A model generated the notes under the pieces. The model worked only from the letters and a program-made list of their open reading frames with translations. It searched no databases and had not been told where the DNA came from. The position numbers and the translations under genes were made by a program. Source: Scytonema sp. UIC 10036 (GTDB lineage: Bacteria; Cyanobacteriota; Cyanobacteriia; Cyanobacteriales; Nostocaceae). Taken from it: a stretch of DNA of 45,736 nucleotides. Shown piece after piece: positions 33,951 through 43,948 of this stretch. The stretch's first letter is position 1, and every line of letters begins with the position of its first letter. The stretch lies in the NCBI RefSeq assembly GCF_009725235.1, contig NZ_WJFC01000100.1, forward strand, positions 1 through 45,736. The letters run 5' to 3'.

Positions 33951-34718
33951 TTAATGTTGTCGCTGACAAACTAAAACTGTTCCTCGTTCCACCCCACGAG
34001 TGATTCGCAGTTCCTCATCCAGGTAAAGAATTTCCAAACGCCCTTTTGGAGAACGTTTCATCGTAAAAGAAATTTCTCCATTCTCTGGATTCATAGCTCC
34101 TGAAGAAACTATACCAAACATCAATTTCAAGAAACCAGACATTAAACTTTCTTTCCAAGTTTTCTTTGCAGACTGTCTCTGCTCTCCAAAAGTAGCCTTC
34201 CACTCATTTAGTTTGGTTGGTACTTTCGGTGTTAGAATTCCTCCCGTAAATTGTGCTTGCAATACCGTATCGCTAATCGGCTGACATATTCCTTGGTTGC
34301 GAACAATCCCAGATAATTGAGGAATAGTCTCATCAATAGTGGTAAATTCAACCACAATATCGTGAGTTTGTTGTTCGCCATTTTCTAATAAGAAGACGGG
34401 TTGGAAAACTCGGTCAGCTACCACTTTTAGTTCTGTCGGTTGAAACATATTGAAAGCCAGGTTACCAAGAGTATAAGCAAACCTTCCATCTGCAAGTTGC
34501 TCGCCTCGAGGAAAATTTGGCGCACTAATCAACAACCATTCACTATCCATGAATTTACCACTACGGGCTGGCGCTGTTGTTGGGTTGAGCGATTGGAGAT
34601 GTTCAATTGCAGCAATCACAGCTTGGTTCTTGGTATTTCCACCACAAGCAGCGAGTGCTTCCCGCAAAGCTGTTTTAGCTGCTGCACGTTTTTCCGTATC
34701 TACTGTATCTACTGCCAT
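33951..34718 (-). CDS. PAP/fibrillin family protein
   Basis: A 255-residue plastid-lipid-associated protein (fibrillin) homologue. It binds lipids or supports thylakoid plastoglobule-like structures in plants and cyanobacteria. Visible family segments are LREALAACGGNTKNQAVI, FMDSEWLLISAPNFP and the ending LEILYLDEELRITRGVERGT. The terminal GTVLVCQRQH resembles the usual RG..GLFVL tail. It is convergent or divergent with no close partner except the ORF below. The ATG at 34718 is the start. Confidence 0.85.
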   Translation of the reverse strand: MAVDTVDTEKRAAAKTALREALAACGGNTKNQAVIAAIEHLQSLNPTTAPARSGKFMDSEWLLISAPNFPRGEQLADGRFAYTLGNLAFNMFQPTELKVVADRVFQPVFLLENGEQQTHDIVVEFTTIDETIPQLSGIVRNQGICQPISDTVLQAQFTGGILTPKVPTKLNEWKATFGEQRQSAKKTWKESLMSGFLKLMFGIVSSGAMNPENGEISFTMKRSPKGRLEILYLDEELRITRGVERGTVLVCQRQH

Positions 34719-34924
34719 ATGTTAAGGTGTCATTGCGACTCTTAGCTTCAACTCATACAGTACGGGCAAGGACGCCAATACCGCAAGAAGAACAGAAGTT
34801 TGCTTCATTTACCTGAAAACTACTGTAACCTATGGGCTGATTTTTTCACTCTACCCCACCCAACTCATTAAAAAATTGTTAGATTCTGAGTGGATAAAAT
34901 ATCAAAACTATTGTTGATTCCACC
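34719..34924. other. Intergenic region between divergent fibrillin and Rieske genes
   Basis: About 200 bases, probably holding both promoters. It includes a relic ATTTACCTGAAAACTACTGT (34807-34829) of the palindromic element at 26372. No further feature could be supported. Confidence 0.5.
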
Positions 34925-36370
34925 ATGTCTAGCAGTATTCTCGAGTCAGAGGAATTACCTCTTTCCGTCACTTCTCAAACTCAAGACACAAAACAACTCC
35001 CCAGTGGTGGACTCGATCCTGAGCGCTTTGATTGGCACGAAGTTTGGTATCCTGTCCATTATATTGAAGATTTAGACAAATCCCAGCTGACTCGCTTCAC
35101 CTTACTAGAGAGGGATATTGTCATTTGGTGGGATAGCAAAGAACAGATGTGGCGAGCATTTGTAGACCAATGTCCCCATCGGTTAGCGCCACTTTCGGAA
35201 GGAAGAATCAACGAAGACGGTTTGCTAGAATGTCCATATCACGGTTGGGCATTTTCAGGAAATGGAAAGTGCGATCGCATTCCGCAACAGGTTCCGGGAA
35301 ACAAAGCCGAAGTTTCTCAACGTGCGTGCGTCACTTCACTACCCACCACAGTTCGTCAAGGAATGTTGTTTGTTTATCCCGGTTCTCCAGAGAATGCGTT
35401 TAACACTAAAGTACCTGTTGTTGACATCTTGGACGAAGAACCAGAAGGTTGGGTTTGCCTCAATACCTTTAGAGACATACCTTATGATGCTCTGACATTG
35501 ATGGAAAACGTCCTTGATACCAGTCACATTCCTTACACCCACCACCGTACCGTTGGTAACAGAGCGAATGTCTCTCCTGTAGAGTTGGAAATTGTAGAAT
35601 CAGGGAAATGGGGATTTAAAGGTACGTGGGCAGAAGGTCCCCGGAAAGGAACTCTAGGTCGCCAGGATACTACCTTCATTGCTCCTGGTATGATGTGGCA
35701 TGACCTCACTTCCAAACAATTTGGTAGGACGTTGACAGTCGTCTACGCGACTCCCATTCGCAAGGGAGAATGTCGGCTATTTGCGCGTTTTCCCTTCAAG
35801 TTCTCCTCAAAATTACCAGGGATATTTCTCAAACTAACTCCGCGCTGGTACTCTCACATCGGGCAAAATAGCGTGTTGGAAGATGACCAAATTTTTCTGC
35901 ATCACCAAGAACGGTATCTGGAACAACGTGGTGGTAGTGCCAACTTTACCAAAGCATTTTATTTGCCAACCAAAGCAGATTTATTTGTATTCCAATTGCG
36001 TTCCTGGGTGAATCAATATAGTATCGATCCTTTTCCACAAACAACTCTACCACCGGCACTGCCTAGGGAAATTTTACTGGATAGATACCACTCCCATACA
36101 AAGAAATGTGCTAGTTGTAGCAAGGCTCTAAGTAACCTGCAACGGTTGCGGGTGGGAGTCGCTGCAGTGACAGGGTTAGTTTGGGCGCTGCTTCCTTTGC
36201 TAATGTTTGTTTACCCGCAAGCAAATATCATCGCCATTAGCTCTCTAACCTTGGCTGTTATTAGTGGTGCTGCTATTTGGTTTAGTTTGGGCAAATTGGA
36301 GCAGCGATTTTATCATGGACACTCAGTTCCGCCCAGGAATTTGCCTGAAAAAGTGACAAATGACAAATGA
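34925..36370 (+). CDS. Rieske oxygenase of the PAO/Tic55/PTC52 group
   Basis: A 481-residue membrane-attached Rieske non-heme iron oxygenase. The [2Fe-2S] ligands are C83, H85 in CPHRLAPLSEG and C103, H106 in LECPYHGWAF. The mononuclear iron site shows D198, H201 and H206 in LMENVLDTSHIPYTHH. The C-terminal CxxC at about 395 and 398 (KKCASC) and the two closing membrane helices (GLVWALLPLLMFVY and AVISGAAIWFS) are typical of the pheophorbide a oxygenase/Tic55 group. This group acts in chlorophyll breakdown or redox regulation; the substrate here is unknown. The reading frame ends inside a TGACAAA repeat. Close to the Uma2 gene downstream, 26 bases. Confidence 0.88.
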   Translation: MSSSILESEELPLSVTSQTQDTKQLPSGGLDPERFDWHEVWYPVHYIEDLDKSQLTRFTLLERDIVIWWDSKEQMWRAFVDQCPHRLAPLSEGRINEDGLLECPYHGWAFSGNGKCDRIPQQVPGNKAEVSQRACVTSLPTTVRQGMLFVYPGSPENAFNTKVPVVDILDEEPEGWVCLNTFRDIPYDALTLMENVLDTSHIPYTHHRTVGNRANVSPVELEIVESGKWGFKGTWAEGPRKGTLGRQDTTFIAPGMMWHDLTSKQFGRTLTVVYATPIRKGECRLFARFPFKFSSKLPGIFLKLTPRWYSHIGQNSVLEDDQIFLHHQERYLEQRGGSANFTKAFYLPTKADLFVFQLRSWVNQYSIDPFPQTTLPPALPREILLDRYHSHTKKCASCSKALSNLQRLRVGVAAVTGLVWALLPLLMFVYPQANIIAISSLTLAVISGAAIWFSLGKLEQRFYHGHSVPPRNLPEKVTNDK

Positions 36371-36392
36371 TAAATGACAAATGACCAGTAAC
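36352..36392. repeat. TGACAAA heptamer repeats
   Basis: Five heptamer units of TGACAAA/TGATAAA type at the 3' end of the Rieske oxygenase gene. The last codons of that gene (VTNDK) are made of this repeat. Confidence 0.8.
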
Positions 36393-36396
36393 TTTT

Positions 36397-37020
36397 ATGA
36401 CCCAAACACTACCACTACAAAAGCGATTTACCTTCGATGAATTTATCGAATGGTATCCAGACAACTCACCCCTACGCTATGAGCTACACAACGGAGTAAT
36501 AATTGAGATGCCCCCGCCAACTGGTGACCATGAAGATGTTGTAGGTTTTTTAACTGAACAAATCGTGACTGAATTTAAGCAGTGTAAGCTACCCTACGCC
36601 ATTCCAAAATCTGCTTTAGTTAAAACGCCTAATGGTGAATCAGCCTACATACCCGATGTATTAGTACTAAATCGGGACAATTTAAAAAATGAACCATTGT
36701 GGAAAAAAGAATCGACTGTTATTTATCCTGAATCTGTACCGTTGATAGTCGAAGTTGTTTCAACCAACTGGCGCGACGATTATCATAATAAATTCAGTAA
36801 TTATGAAGAGATGGGAATACCTGAATATTGGATTGTAGATTATGCTGCATTAGGCGGGCGTAAGTTTATCGGCAATCCTAAACAACCTACAATCGTTGTT
36901 TGCGAGTTGATTGACGGTGAATATCAAATGACTCCGTTCAGAGGTGATGATTTGATTGCGTCGCCTACTTTTGGGCAGTTGAATTTAACCGCACAACAGG
37001 TATTTGGTTCTGTGATTTAA
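36397..37020 (+). CDS. Uma2 family protein
   Basis: A 207-residue Uma2 protein. Family motifs are FTFDEFIEWYPDNSPLRYEL, YIPDVLVLNRD, VPLIVEVVSTNWRDD and the ending NLTAQQVFGSVI. The D in IPDV and E in VEVVS are in the usual places of the nuclease-like core. The role of Uma2 proteins is not known. A hairpin that can terminate transcription follows (37023-37062). Confidence 0.88.
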   Translation: MTQTLPLQKRFTFDEFIEWYPDNSPLRYELHNGVIIEMPPPTGDHEDVVGFLTEQIVTEFKQCKLPYAIPKSALVKTPNGESAYIPDVLVLNRDNLKNEPLWKKESTVIYPESVPLIVEVVSTNWRDDYHNKFSNYEEMGIPEYWIVDYAALGGRKFIGNPKQPTIVVCELIDGEYQMTPFRGDDLIASPTFGQLNLTAQQVFGSVI

Positions 37021-37022
37021 TG

Positions 37023-37062
37023 AAAAATCCCCGATCGCTTTCATAAGTGGTAGGGGGTTTTT
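37023..37062. terminator. Bidirectional rho-independent-like terminator
   Basis: AAAAATCCCC and GGGGGTTTTT arms around about 20 bases, directly after the Uma2 stop codon. Its U-run on the + strand fits termination of the Uma2 transcript. Confidence 0.7.
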
Positions 37063-37079
37063 CGTAGATATCGACGCTT

Positions 37080-37245
37080 TCACGCATACACACAATCGTC
37101 TCGTCTCTCGTTCCGGTAGTTCTCTCGTTTCTCTCGTTCCGGTGGTTCTACCACAGAATGCATTACTAGAGGCTCCGCCTCGCCATACAGGAGGCGGAGC
37201 CTCCCGTGAGGCATTCCCTGGCGGAGCCTGGGAACGAGGTGATAC
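37080..37245. repeat. Repeat with AGGCGGAGCCTCCC palindromes
   Basis: TCTCGTT/CTCTCGTTCCGG units, followed by GAGGCTCCGCCTCG and GGAGGCGGAGCCTCC palindromes and the closing GGCGGAGCCTGGGAACGAG. This is a recognised type of dispersed palindromic cyanobacterial repeat. No gene in it. Confidence 0.75.
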
Positions 37246-37327
37246 AAAAAACGCTTAGGATGATAGTAATACATGATACCATACTATTCTGGATTTCTAT
37301 CATCATTATCCTATGTATAATTTTATT

Positions 37328-37357
37328 ACCCACATCACGATGCTATGTGATGTGGGT
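37328..37357. repeat. 11-bp stem hairpin upstream of the ethylene-receptor-like kinase
   Basis: ACCCACATCAC and GTGATGTGGGT arms pair perfectly around eight bases, 104 bases before the kinase start. There is no following U-run, so a regulatory binding site or the end of an upstream transcript is more likely than a simple terminator. Confidence 0.6.
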
Positions 37358-37460
37358 CTATTTATCGAGATAAGTTGCGGATAAAACCGAAGATTTGAAT
37401 TAAAAGGATGCACTACTAGTTTTAATAATTACGCTGTATGATAAGAAGGTTATTTTATTT

Positions 37461-39536
37461 ATGGTTGAATTTTTTAAATATTTGGTAGCATCAGAACAAT
37501 TTATGCCCCACGGATATTGCTACCTATGGCAACCAGCATTAGTATGGCTGCATATTATATCCGATTTTCTGATAGCGCTTGCCTATTATTCAATTCCTAT
37601 CATATTAGTTTATTTTGTTCGCAAGCGGCAAGATTTGCCATTCACCTCAATATTTTTTCTCTTTGGAACTTTTATTGTTGCGTGTGGTACCACTCATGTC
37701 ATGGAGATTTGGACGCTTTGGCATCCAACCTATTGGCTATCAGGGTCTATAAAATCTTTCACTGCAATAGTATCAATTTATACTTTTTTTGAAATGGTGC
37801 AATTGGTTCCTAAAGCACTTGCCCTTCCCAGTCCCGCACAACTTGAGGCCATAAATTTAGAACTACGAAATCAAATTGTAAAACGCCAAAAAGCAGAGGA
37901 AGCTTTACAAAAGGCTAACGACGAGCTAGAAACAAGGGTAAAGATTCGTACTAATGAACTTGCTAAAGCAAACGTTGAATTACAACGCGAAATCAATGAA
38001 CGGCAGCAAATAGAGATAGAAAAAAGCGAGAGTGAAGAGCGCTTCAAAGCTACATTTCATTCAGCAGCTGTTGGGATTGCCCATGTCCGTATGGATGGAA
38101 GGTGGCTACTGGTTAACCAAAAGCTATGCGACATTGTTGGCTATACACACCAGGAGTTATTGGATCGGACTTTTCAGGATATCTCGCATCCGGATGACCT
38201 TGATATTGACTTGGAGTATCTTCGTCAAATGTTAGCAGGGGAAATCCAAACTTACTCAATGGAAAAGCGCTACATCCGCAAAGATAGTTCTTACGTTTGG
38301 ATATATCTTACTGTATCTTTGGTACGAGACTCAAACAGAGAGCCAAAGTATTTTATTGCTATTATTACTGATATAACCGAGAAGAAAAAACTTGAAGCTC
38401 AGTTCCTCCGCACACAAAGATTGGAGAGTATTGGCACCCTCGCTAGTGGTATTGCTCACGATCTAAACAATGTTTTCACGCCAATTCTTGCTTTAACTCA
38501 TCTCTTCTTGAATACAAAACTCTCAGATGAAAAAAAGCAGAAATTATTGACAACTGTGGAAGCTAGTGTAAAACGAGGAGCAGCTTTGGTCAAGCAAGTA
38601 TTACAGTTTGCGCGAGGAATTGAAAGTCAACGCACCGCTGTTCAACTCGGACGTTTACTTGAAGAATTTCAGCAAATTACCTTTGTGACGTTTCCTAAAT
38701 CCATTGAAATTTGCTCAAATATCTCACCAGATATCGGATTTGTTTTCGCAGATGCTACTCAATTGCAACAGATTTTTATGAACCTTTGCGTGAATGCACG
38801 TGATGCCATGCCCGATGGTGGTGTATTAAGTATTTCTGCAGAGAATATTTTTGTCGATCCAACTTTTGTCAGCATGAATCCTGATGTTAGTGTTGGTACC
38901 TACATTGTAGTTACTGTATCAGATACAGGCATTGGTATTTCCCCAGAAATAATGGACAGAATTTTTGAGCCATTTTTTACAACTAAAGAGATGGGTAGAG
39001 GTACAGGATTAGGTCTTTCTACAGTATTTGGGATTGTGAAAAACCACGGCGGTTTTATTAAAGTGTATAGCGAGGTGGGACAAGGAACCCAATTTAAAGT
39101 GTACTTGCCAGCAGTGGAAGGAAGCGTTTCTCAGCACATGGAAGATATTGAGCTATTTACAGGCAATGGAGAATTAATTCTGTTTGTTGATGACGAACTT
39201 GCTATTCAAGAAATTAGCAAAACCTTATTGGTCACACATAACTACAAACTCCTCTCTGCTTGTGATGGGATTGAGGCACTCACACTGTATACCCAACATC
39301 AACAAGAAATCAATGTAGTCGTGATGGATATCATGATGCCATCTCTAAATGGGATAGATACTATCCGCAGCTTACAAAAAATTAATCCATTAGTAAAAAT
39401 TATTGCTATAAGCGGACTGGAATCCAATAGAAAGATAGTTGAAACTTTTAAGCAGAATGTTCAAGCATTTTTGTTAAAGCCTTACACAATCCAGCAATTA
39501 CTAAAAACCTTGCATTCAGTATTAAGTATGACATAA
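37461..39536 (+). CDS. Ethylene-receptor-like hybrid histidine kinase
   Basis: A 691-residue inner-membrane hybrid kinase. The N-terminal 120 residues form an ethylene-binding-type domain with three helices. D35, Y42, I45, P46, C75 and H79 fall with the same spacing as D25, Y32, I35, P36, C65 and H69 of plant ETR1. C75 and H79 (VACGTTHVM) would hold the copper ion. A coiled coil (about 125-190), a PAS domain (190-305), a HisKA domain with H333 in GIAHDLNN, an HATPase with DTGIGIS and GRGTGLGLS, and a receiver with D623 in VVVMDIMMP follow. Cyanobacterial ethylene receptors are known; the hybrid receiver and PAS here are a variant. The output partner is not visible. It is co-located with two more kinases on the opposite strand. 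Confidence 0.92.
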   Translation: MVEFFKYLVASEQFMPHGYCYLWQPALVWLHIISDFLIALAYYSIPIILVYFVRKRQDLPFTSIFFLFGTFIVACGTTHVMEIWTLWHPTYWLSGSIKSFTAIVSIYTFFEMVQLVPKALALPSPAQLEAINLELRNQIVKRQKAEEALQKANDELETRVKIRTNELAKANVELQREINERQQIEIEKSESEERFKATFHSAAVGIAHVRMDGRWLLVNQKLCDIVGYTHQELLDRTFQDISHPDDLDIDLEYLRQMLAGEIQTYSMEKRYIRKDSSYVWIYLTVSLVRDSNREPKYFIAIITDITEKKKLEAQFLRTQRLESIGTLASGIAHDLNNVFTPILALTHLFLNTKLSDEKKQKLLTTVEASVKRGAALVKQVLQFARGIESQRTAVQLGRLLEEFQQITFVTFPKSIEICSNISPDIGFVFADATQLQQIFMNLCVNARDAMPDGGVLSISAENIFVDPTFVSMNPDVSVGTYIVVTVSDTGIGISPEIMDRIFEPFFTTKEMGRGTGLGLSTVFGIVKNHGGFIKVYSEVGQGTQFKVYLPAVEGSVSQHMEDIELFTGNGELILFVDDELAIQEISKTLLVTHNYKLLSACDGIEALTLYTQHQQEINVVVMDIMMPSLNGIDTIRSLQKINPLVKIIAISGLESNRKIVETFKQNVQAFLLKPYTIQQLLKTLHSVLSMT

Positions 39537-39571
39537 AAGTTCATTTATAAAGTCAATCTTAATGTATTCTG

Positions 39572-39602
39572 TAGGTTGGGTTGAGGAACGAAACCCAACC
39601 TA
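39572..39602. repeat. GTAGGTTGGGTTGAGGAACG repeat, copy 3
   Basis: A compact palindromic copy of the family seen at 8145 and 8938, ending CCCAACCTAC. It separates the convergent kinase genes and could help end transcription. Confidence 0.85.
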
Positions 39603-39614
39603 CATACTCTTTTT

Positions 39615-40934
39615 TCAAACAAGTGGTAGTTCAATGAAAAACTTTGTACCCTCTCCCAACTGAGAAACAAAACTGAGTTTCCCACCATGCCGCTCTACTA
39701 CAATCTGATGTGCGATCGATAAACCTAAACCTGTTCCCTTGCTAATTGGTTTGGTGGTAAACATGGGTATAAAAATTTGCTGTTTGACTTTCTCTGTTAT
39801 TCCTTGGCCATTATCGATAATACTAATGATAACTTTTTCCTCATCAGGTTGTTCGGTCAGAATACTGATACTTGGCTGAGTTTTACATCCAGCATTGTCA
39901 TTTGTACCTTCGCTGTCAAAACATTCCTCAACTGCGTCAATGGCATTAGCAAGTAAATTCATAAACACTTGATTAATTTGTCCTGGGTAGCACTTCACTT
40001 CTGGTAAATTGCCATATTCTCTTATGACTTGAATTTCCGGGCGACTATCTCTAGCTTTCAAGCGATGTCGTAAAATCACTAAAGTACTGTCTAACCCCAA
40101 ATGCAAATTTGTTGGAACTTTTGTACTGACATCCAATCGGGAAAAGTTTCGCAGTGATACGGAAATATCTTTAATGCGATCGCTACTCAATTGCATAGAA
40201 TTCAGCAATTTAGGAAAATCTTCAATCGCAAACTCAATGTCCTCTGCTTCTAGTGCTTGCTGTAGTTCTGGTATTTCCGGGCAATATTGTTGGTAAAGTT
40301 TTAAAGCTTGAATTATAGAAGTAAAATACTCCTGTGCGGGAGCAAGATTGCTGATAATGCAACTAATAGGATTGTTGAGTTCGTGCGCTACTCCTGTAAC
40401 TAACTGACCCAACATAGATAATTTCTCCTGTTGTACAAGCTGTACTTGCGCCTTTTGTAAGGCTACAGTACGTTCTGCAACTCTTTGCTCCAAATCTTCA
40501 GTTAATTGCGTTAATTGAAAGTTCTTTTCCTCAAGGGATTTAGTTAGTTTTTGCAATTGCAGTTGGACTTTGACTCGTGCTATCACCTCTTCTTCTTCAA
40601 AAGGTTTAGTAATATAGTCTACAGCTCCTAAAGACAACCCTTTGACCTTATTCTCAGTGTGAGCCAAAGCAGTCATAAAAATTATGGGAATACCTTGAGT
40701 GAAAGGATCTGCTTTTAACAAAGAACAAGTTTCAAAACCATTAATTCCTGGCATTTCCACATCAAGAAGAATCAAGGCTGGTGGTTCTTGCTTGATTTGT
40801 TCGATCGCACTTTCTCCATCCGCCGCTAACCGTATTTTCAATCCAACACTTTTTAAGGCTTGCTTTAAAACAGATAAATTTGTAGGGTTGTCGTCCACGA
40901 TTAAAATAAATTCATTGGTTATAGTTTGTGTCAT
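39615..40934 (-). CDS. Response regulator-histidine kinase (REC-HisKA-HATPase)
   Basis: A soluble hybrid kinase whose receiver is N-terminal: D68 in LILLDVEMPG, with DD in VDDNPTN and K in ITKPF (numbering from the GTG start at 40964). A coiled coil (about 135-185) leads to HisKA with H194 in GVAHELNNPI, then HATPase with IIDNGQGI and SKGTGLGLS. I prefer the ATG at 40934 (MTQTITNEF), 30 bases inside the longest frame. The gene lies just downstream of the dCache hybrid kinase on the same strand, so the two are likely an operon and may phosphorylate one another. Confidence 0.9.
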   Translation of the reverse strand: MTQTITNEFILIVDDNPTNLSVLKQALKSVGLKIRLAADGESAIEQIKQEPPALILLDVEMPGINGFETCSLLKADPFTQGIPIIFMTALAHTENKVKGLSLGAVDYITKPFEEEEVIARVKVQLQLQKLTKSLEEKNFQLTQLTEDLEQRVAERTVALQKAQVQLVQQEKLSMLGQLVTGVAHELNNPISCIISNLAPAQEYFTSIIQALKLYQQYCPEIPELQQALEAEDIEFAIEDFPKLLNSMQLSSDRIKDISVSLRNFSRLDVSTKVPTNLHLGLDSTLVILRHRLKARDSRPEIQVIREYGNLPEVKCYPGQINQVFMNLLANAIDAVEECFDSEGTNDNAGCKTQPSISILTEQPDEEKVIISIIDNGQGITEKVKQQIFIPMFTTKPISKGTGLGLSIAHQIVVERHGGKLSFVSQLGEGTKFFIELPLV

Positions 40935-40978
40935 AAGCGAAATATTAATTGATGAAAAATCCACAAATCAAGCAAAAA

Positions 40979-43864
40979 TTAGTTATTATTAAAATATTGC
41001 CTGATAAATTCCTGAACTTGTTTGACTTGACAAGCCTCTGCTAATTCAATCAACTTCTCAGCAAACGGAGCATACTTAGTATCTTGTTGTTTGAGCATTT
41101 CAGCTATTTCTATCAGTTCATCAAAATCTCCTTTTTGAGATAATTCGTTGAGATGAGCTAGGATATTTGTTTGTGGTGGTTCAATTTCAGAAGAAGTGAC
41201 TTGAGAATTTCTTGGTGTTTCATCTTGACTTACATTGCCTGGTTGTTTATCTTGATAAACCCATTCTAATTGCAGATGTTTGTGAAGCATTTCTAACAAC
41301 ATATCAGCTTGCACGGGCTTAGGCAAAAAGTCACTAGCACCAGCTTCCATACTCTTAAACAGATCGGTATCAAATACACTAGCCGAGGATGCGATCGCTA
41401 CAATATTTTTCAGTTCGGGAGACTGTTGTAACTGTTTGAGCAACTCGAACCCATGCATCACCGGCATCACCAAATCAGTAATAATTACGTCAGGTTTCAA
41501 TATTTGGGCTTTCTCTAAACCTTGTTCCCCATCACTTGCTTCAGCAACTTCAAAACCAATTGGTTCTAACATATTGATAATAACAGAGCGGTTTTCCCAT
41601 TTGTCATCTACAATTAAAACTCTTCGTTTTGCTCCTTGATAACTAGCAATTGTGCCGTATACAGTTACTTTCGATCCCCCCAACCAATCTTGTGCTTCCT
41701 GCAACTCTACATCAAACCAAAAAGTACTGCCCTTACCCAATTCACTTTCTACTTTCAAAGTGCTACCCATCAGCGATACAATTCTTTGGCTAATGGGTAG
41801 CCCCAAACCCGTACCTTCCGCTTGCTTTGTCGTATCACCTACTTGTTCAAAAGGGACAAAAATTTTCTGTAATTGCTCCTTTTTTAAACCAACACCCGTG
41901 TCTTGAACTTGAAAGCGAACTATCCTAGTTATAAGTTTTGAAGGTAACTTTTGAACAGCATCTTGTTGTATCATTTCATGGTTTTCTAAAACCTTAACAC
42001 TAAAAGTCACTCCTCCCGCATCGGTAAACTTTACAGCATTACCCAATAGATTAATTAAAACTTGACGCAATCGTTTCTCATCCGCATGGATACTTTGTGG
42101 AAGATGGGAATCCGCTTGATAAAAAAATGTAGTACCTTTCTGTTCGGCACGAAGACGACAGATTTCTACAACACCTTCTAAAAAGGATATAAAATGAAAA
42201 TCATTTGGATAAAGATCCATTTTTTGAGCTTCAATTTTTGATAGATCTAAAACATCATTAATTAAAGTCAATAAATGAGAACCGCACTGATAAATAATTT
42301 CAGTTCCCTTACGACCTTTTTCCGTTAAAGCTTCCGAACGCCGCAAAATTTGTGCATATCCTAAAATGCCATTTAGTGGAGTACGGAGTTCATGGCTCAT
42401 ATTTGTCAAAAATTCGCTTTTGGCTTTATTAGCCTTATCTGCAGCTTCTTTAGCTGCTTTAAGTTCCACAGTTCGCTCATCCACTCGTGCTTCTAGTTCC
42501 TGATTTGTCTTTTCTAAAGCACTGAAAGATTCACGCAACTGTTGCGCCATTTGGTTAAAAGAAGTTGACAATACCCCTAATTCTGCTATGTTCCCTATCT
42601 CCACTTTTTGGTCTAAATTCCCATTGGCTATAGCAGCAGAAGCATGTTTCAAGCGTAAGATAGGACGGCTGATCCAACGAGAAGTGAAAACACCAACCAC
42701 AGAAGCCAGCACTAAAGCCCCCAAACATAAGAAAATTGTAGTGCGGGTATTGGCATTGATGCGTTCCATAAAGTCCGATTCTGGTACTACTACCACAATG
42801 AGCCAGTCAATTCCTCGACCATCTTGTAAAGGAACCACCTGCACGAATTGTCGTTCGCCATCAAAGATAAAATCTAGTTGTTGGCTACTGTTGATGGTGC
42901 TCAGGTTACCTACATACTTTTGTAAAGACCGGGCTGTAGCGCGAATTATGGGATTGTTAGCATTCTTGGCTTCAATTCTCTCTACCTCCTGCCCTTGAAT
43001 TGCAAATGATTCTTTGATAACCGAACTCGCTACCAAATCTCCAGAGCGTTCGATAATGAAGGTCTGTCCCATACGACCTATTTTTATCTCTTGCAGGAAA
43101 TGATGGATTTTCTCTGTATCAAACAAGTTGTTCACAACTCCAAGGAATTGACCTGTTTCACTGTATACGGGATTGTTCAAAGAAGTCGCTACAGATGAAT
43201 GACTCGCACGCTTAAAGAACTCACTCCAAATGGGTTTCCCTATTTTCACCGCCGCTTTGTACCAAGGTCGAGTCCGCGAGTCATAGTCCTGAGCTTCAAT
43301 CAACTGAGTTCGTCTACCTTGATTATCGAGGTTATAAACGTTTCTTTTTGGGGCAGTTGTTTGGTCTTTGTATTTAAGAATGATTTCACCACTTACCTCA
43401 CGTTCAACCCCAACGGATTCTCCTCGAACACTACTAAATTGAATAAAGCTCACTATGTCTTGTTGCACTAAATACCATAAGTAACGCTCTAACTCAGAAT
43501 AGTCAGTTCTGTTAGGTTGCCAGCTTTTGATAGCAGAAGCAACCACTTCATTCACCTTATGGGGTTCATCCAAGTAAGTCAGAATCTGGTGTTTAATGCG
43601 TTGGCTTGTTTCACTCCTCAATTGAGTCGCAACGTCGTTAACTGCTTGTTGACCGTTACGTAGCGACAGCCATCCGGTAACTCCCACTGCTGCAAAGACT
43701 TGCACCACAAACGGTACTACCAAAACCAGCCGAAGCGACCATTTTTTATCTGCGCGGATTCTTTTTTCTACATTGATTGTGGAGGTGTTCACAAGGGATT
43801 CCAAATTAAGAATGGTTCCTGAGGTATAGTGTTCCCGTTTTTTGAACCATCCTATCAAGCACAA
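40979..43864 (-). CDS. dCache hybrid histidine kinase (dCache-HAMP-HisKA-HATPase-REC)
   Basis: A 961-residue membrane kinase. A first membrane helix ([19 protein letters not shown], about 47-65) and an outside dCache ligand-sensing domain (about 75-370) are followed by a second helix ([18 protein letters not shown]). Then come HAMP, HisKA with H491 in [12 protein letters not shown], HATPase ([23 protein letters not shown]) and a receiver ([13 protein letters not shown] in [13 protein letters not shown]). The last 100 residues hold a helical tail ([20 protein letters not shown]) of unknown role. It precedes the REC-HisKA gene in the same operon. Confidence 0.93.
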   Translation of the reverse strand: MCLIGWFKKREHYTSGTILNLESLVNTSTINVEKRIRADKKWSLRLVLVVPFVVQVFAAVGVTGWLSLRNGQQAVNDVATQLRSETSQRIKHQILTYLDEPHKVNEVVASAIKSWQPNRTDYSELERYLWYLVQQDIVSFIQFSSVRGESVGVEREVSGEIILKYKDQTTAPKRNVYNLDNQGRRTQLIEAQDYDSRTRPWYKAAVKIGKPIWSEFFKRASHSSVATSLNNPVYSETGQFLGVVNNLFDTEKIHHFLQEIKIGRMGQTFIIERSGDLVASSVIKESFAIQGQEVERIEAKNANNPIIRATARSLQKYVGNLSTINSSQQLDFIFDGERQFVQVVPLQDGRGIDWLIVVVVPESDFMERINANTRTTIFLCLGALVLASVVGVFTSRWISRPILRLKHASAAIANGNLDQKVEIGNIAELGVLSTSFNQMAQQLRESFSALEKTNQELEARVDERTVELKAAKEAADKANKAKSEFLTNMSHELRTPLNGILGYAQILRRSEALTEKGRKGTEIIYQCGSHLLTLINDVLDLSKIEAQKMDLYPNDFHFISFLEGVVEICRLRAEQKGTTFFYQADSHLPQSIHADEKRLRQVLINLLGNAVKFTDAGGVTFSVKVLENHEMIQQDAVQKLPSKLITRIVRFQVQDTGVGLKKEQLQKIFVPFEQVGDTTKQAEGTGLGLPISQRIVSLMGSTLKVESELGKGSTFWFDVELQEAQDWLGGSKVTVYGTIASYQGAKRRVLIVDDKWENRSVIINMLEPIGFEVAEASDGEQGLEKAQILKPDVIITDLVMPVMHGFELLKQLQQSPELKNIVAIASSASVFDTDLFKSMEAGASDFLPKPVQADMLLEMLHKHLQLEWVYQDKQPGNVSQDETPRNSQVTSSEIEPPQTNILAHLNELSQKGDFDELIEIAEMLKQQDTKYAPFAEKLIELAEACQVKQVQEFIRQYFNNN

Positions 43865-43948
43865 CGTGAATCAAAAAGATACCTTACAATTCCTAGATTT
43901 ACTTTGTAAAAAGTATTACTTAATTCTTCAGTTTTTAGTAGTTTTATC

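Noticed and set aside
37328..37357. Simple rho-independent terminator
   Set aside because: The hairpin is perfect but lacks a U-run on either side that fits a nearby gene end.
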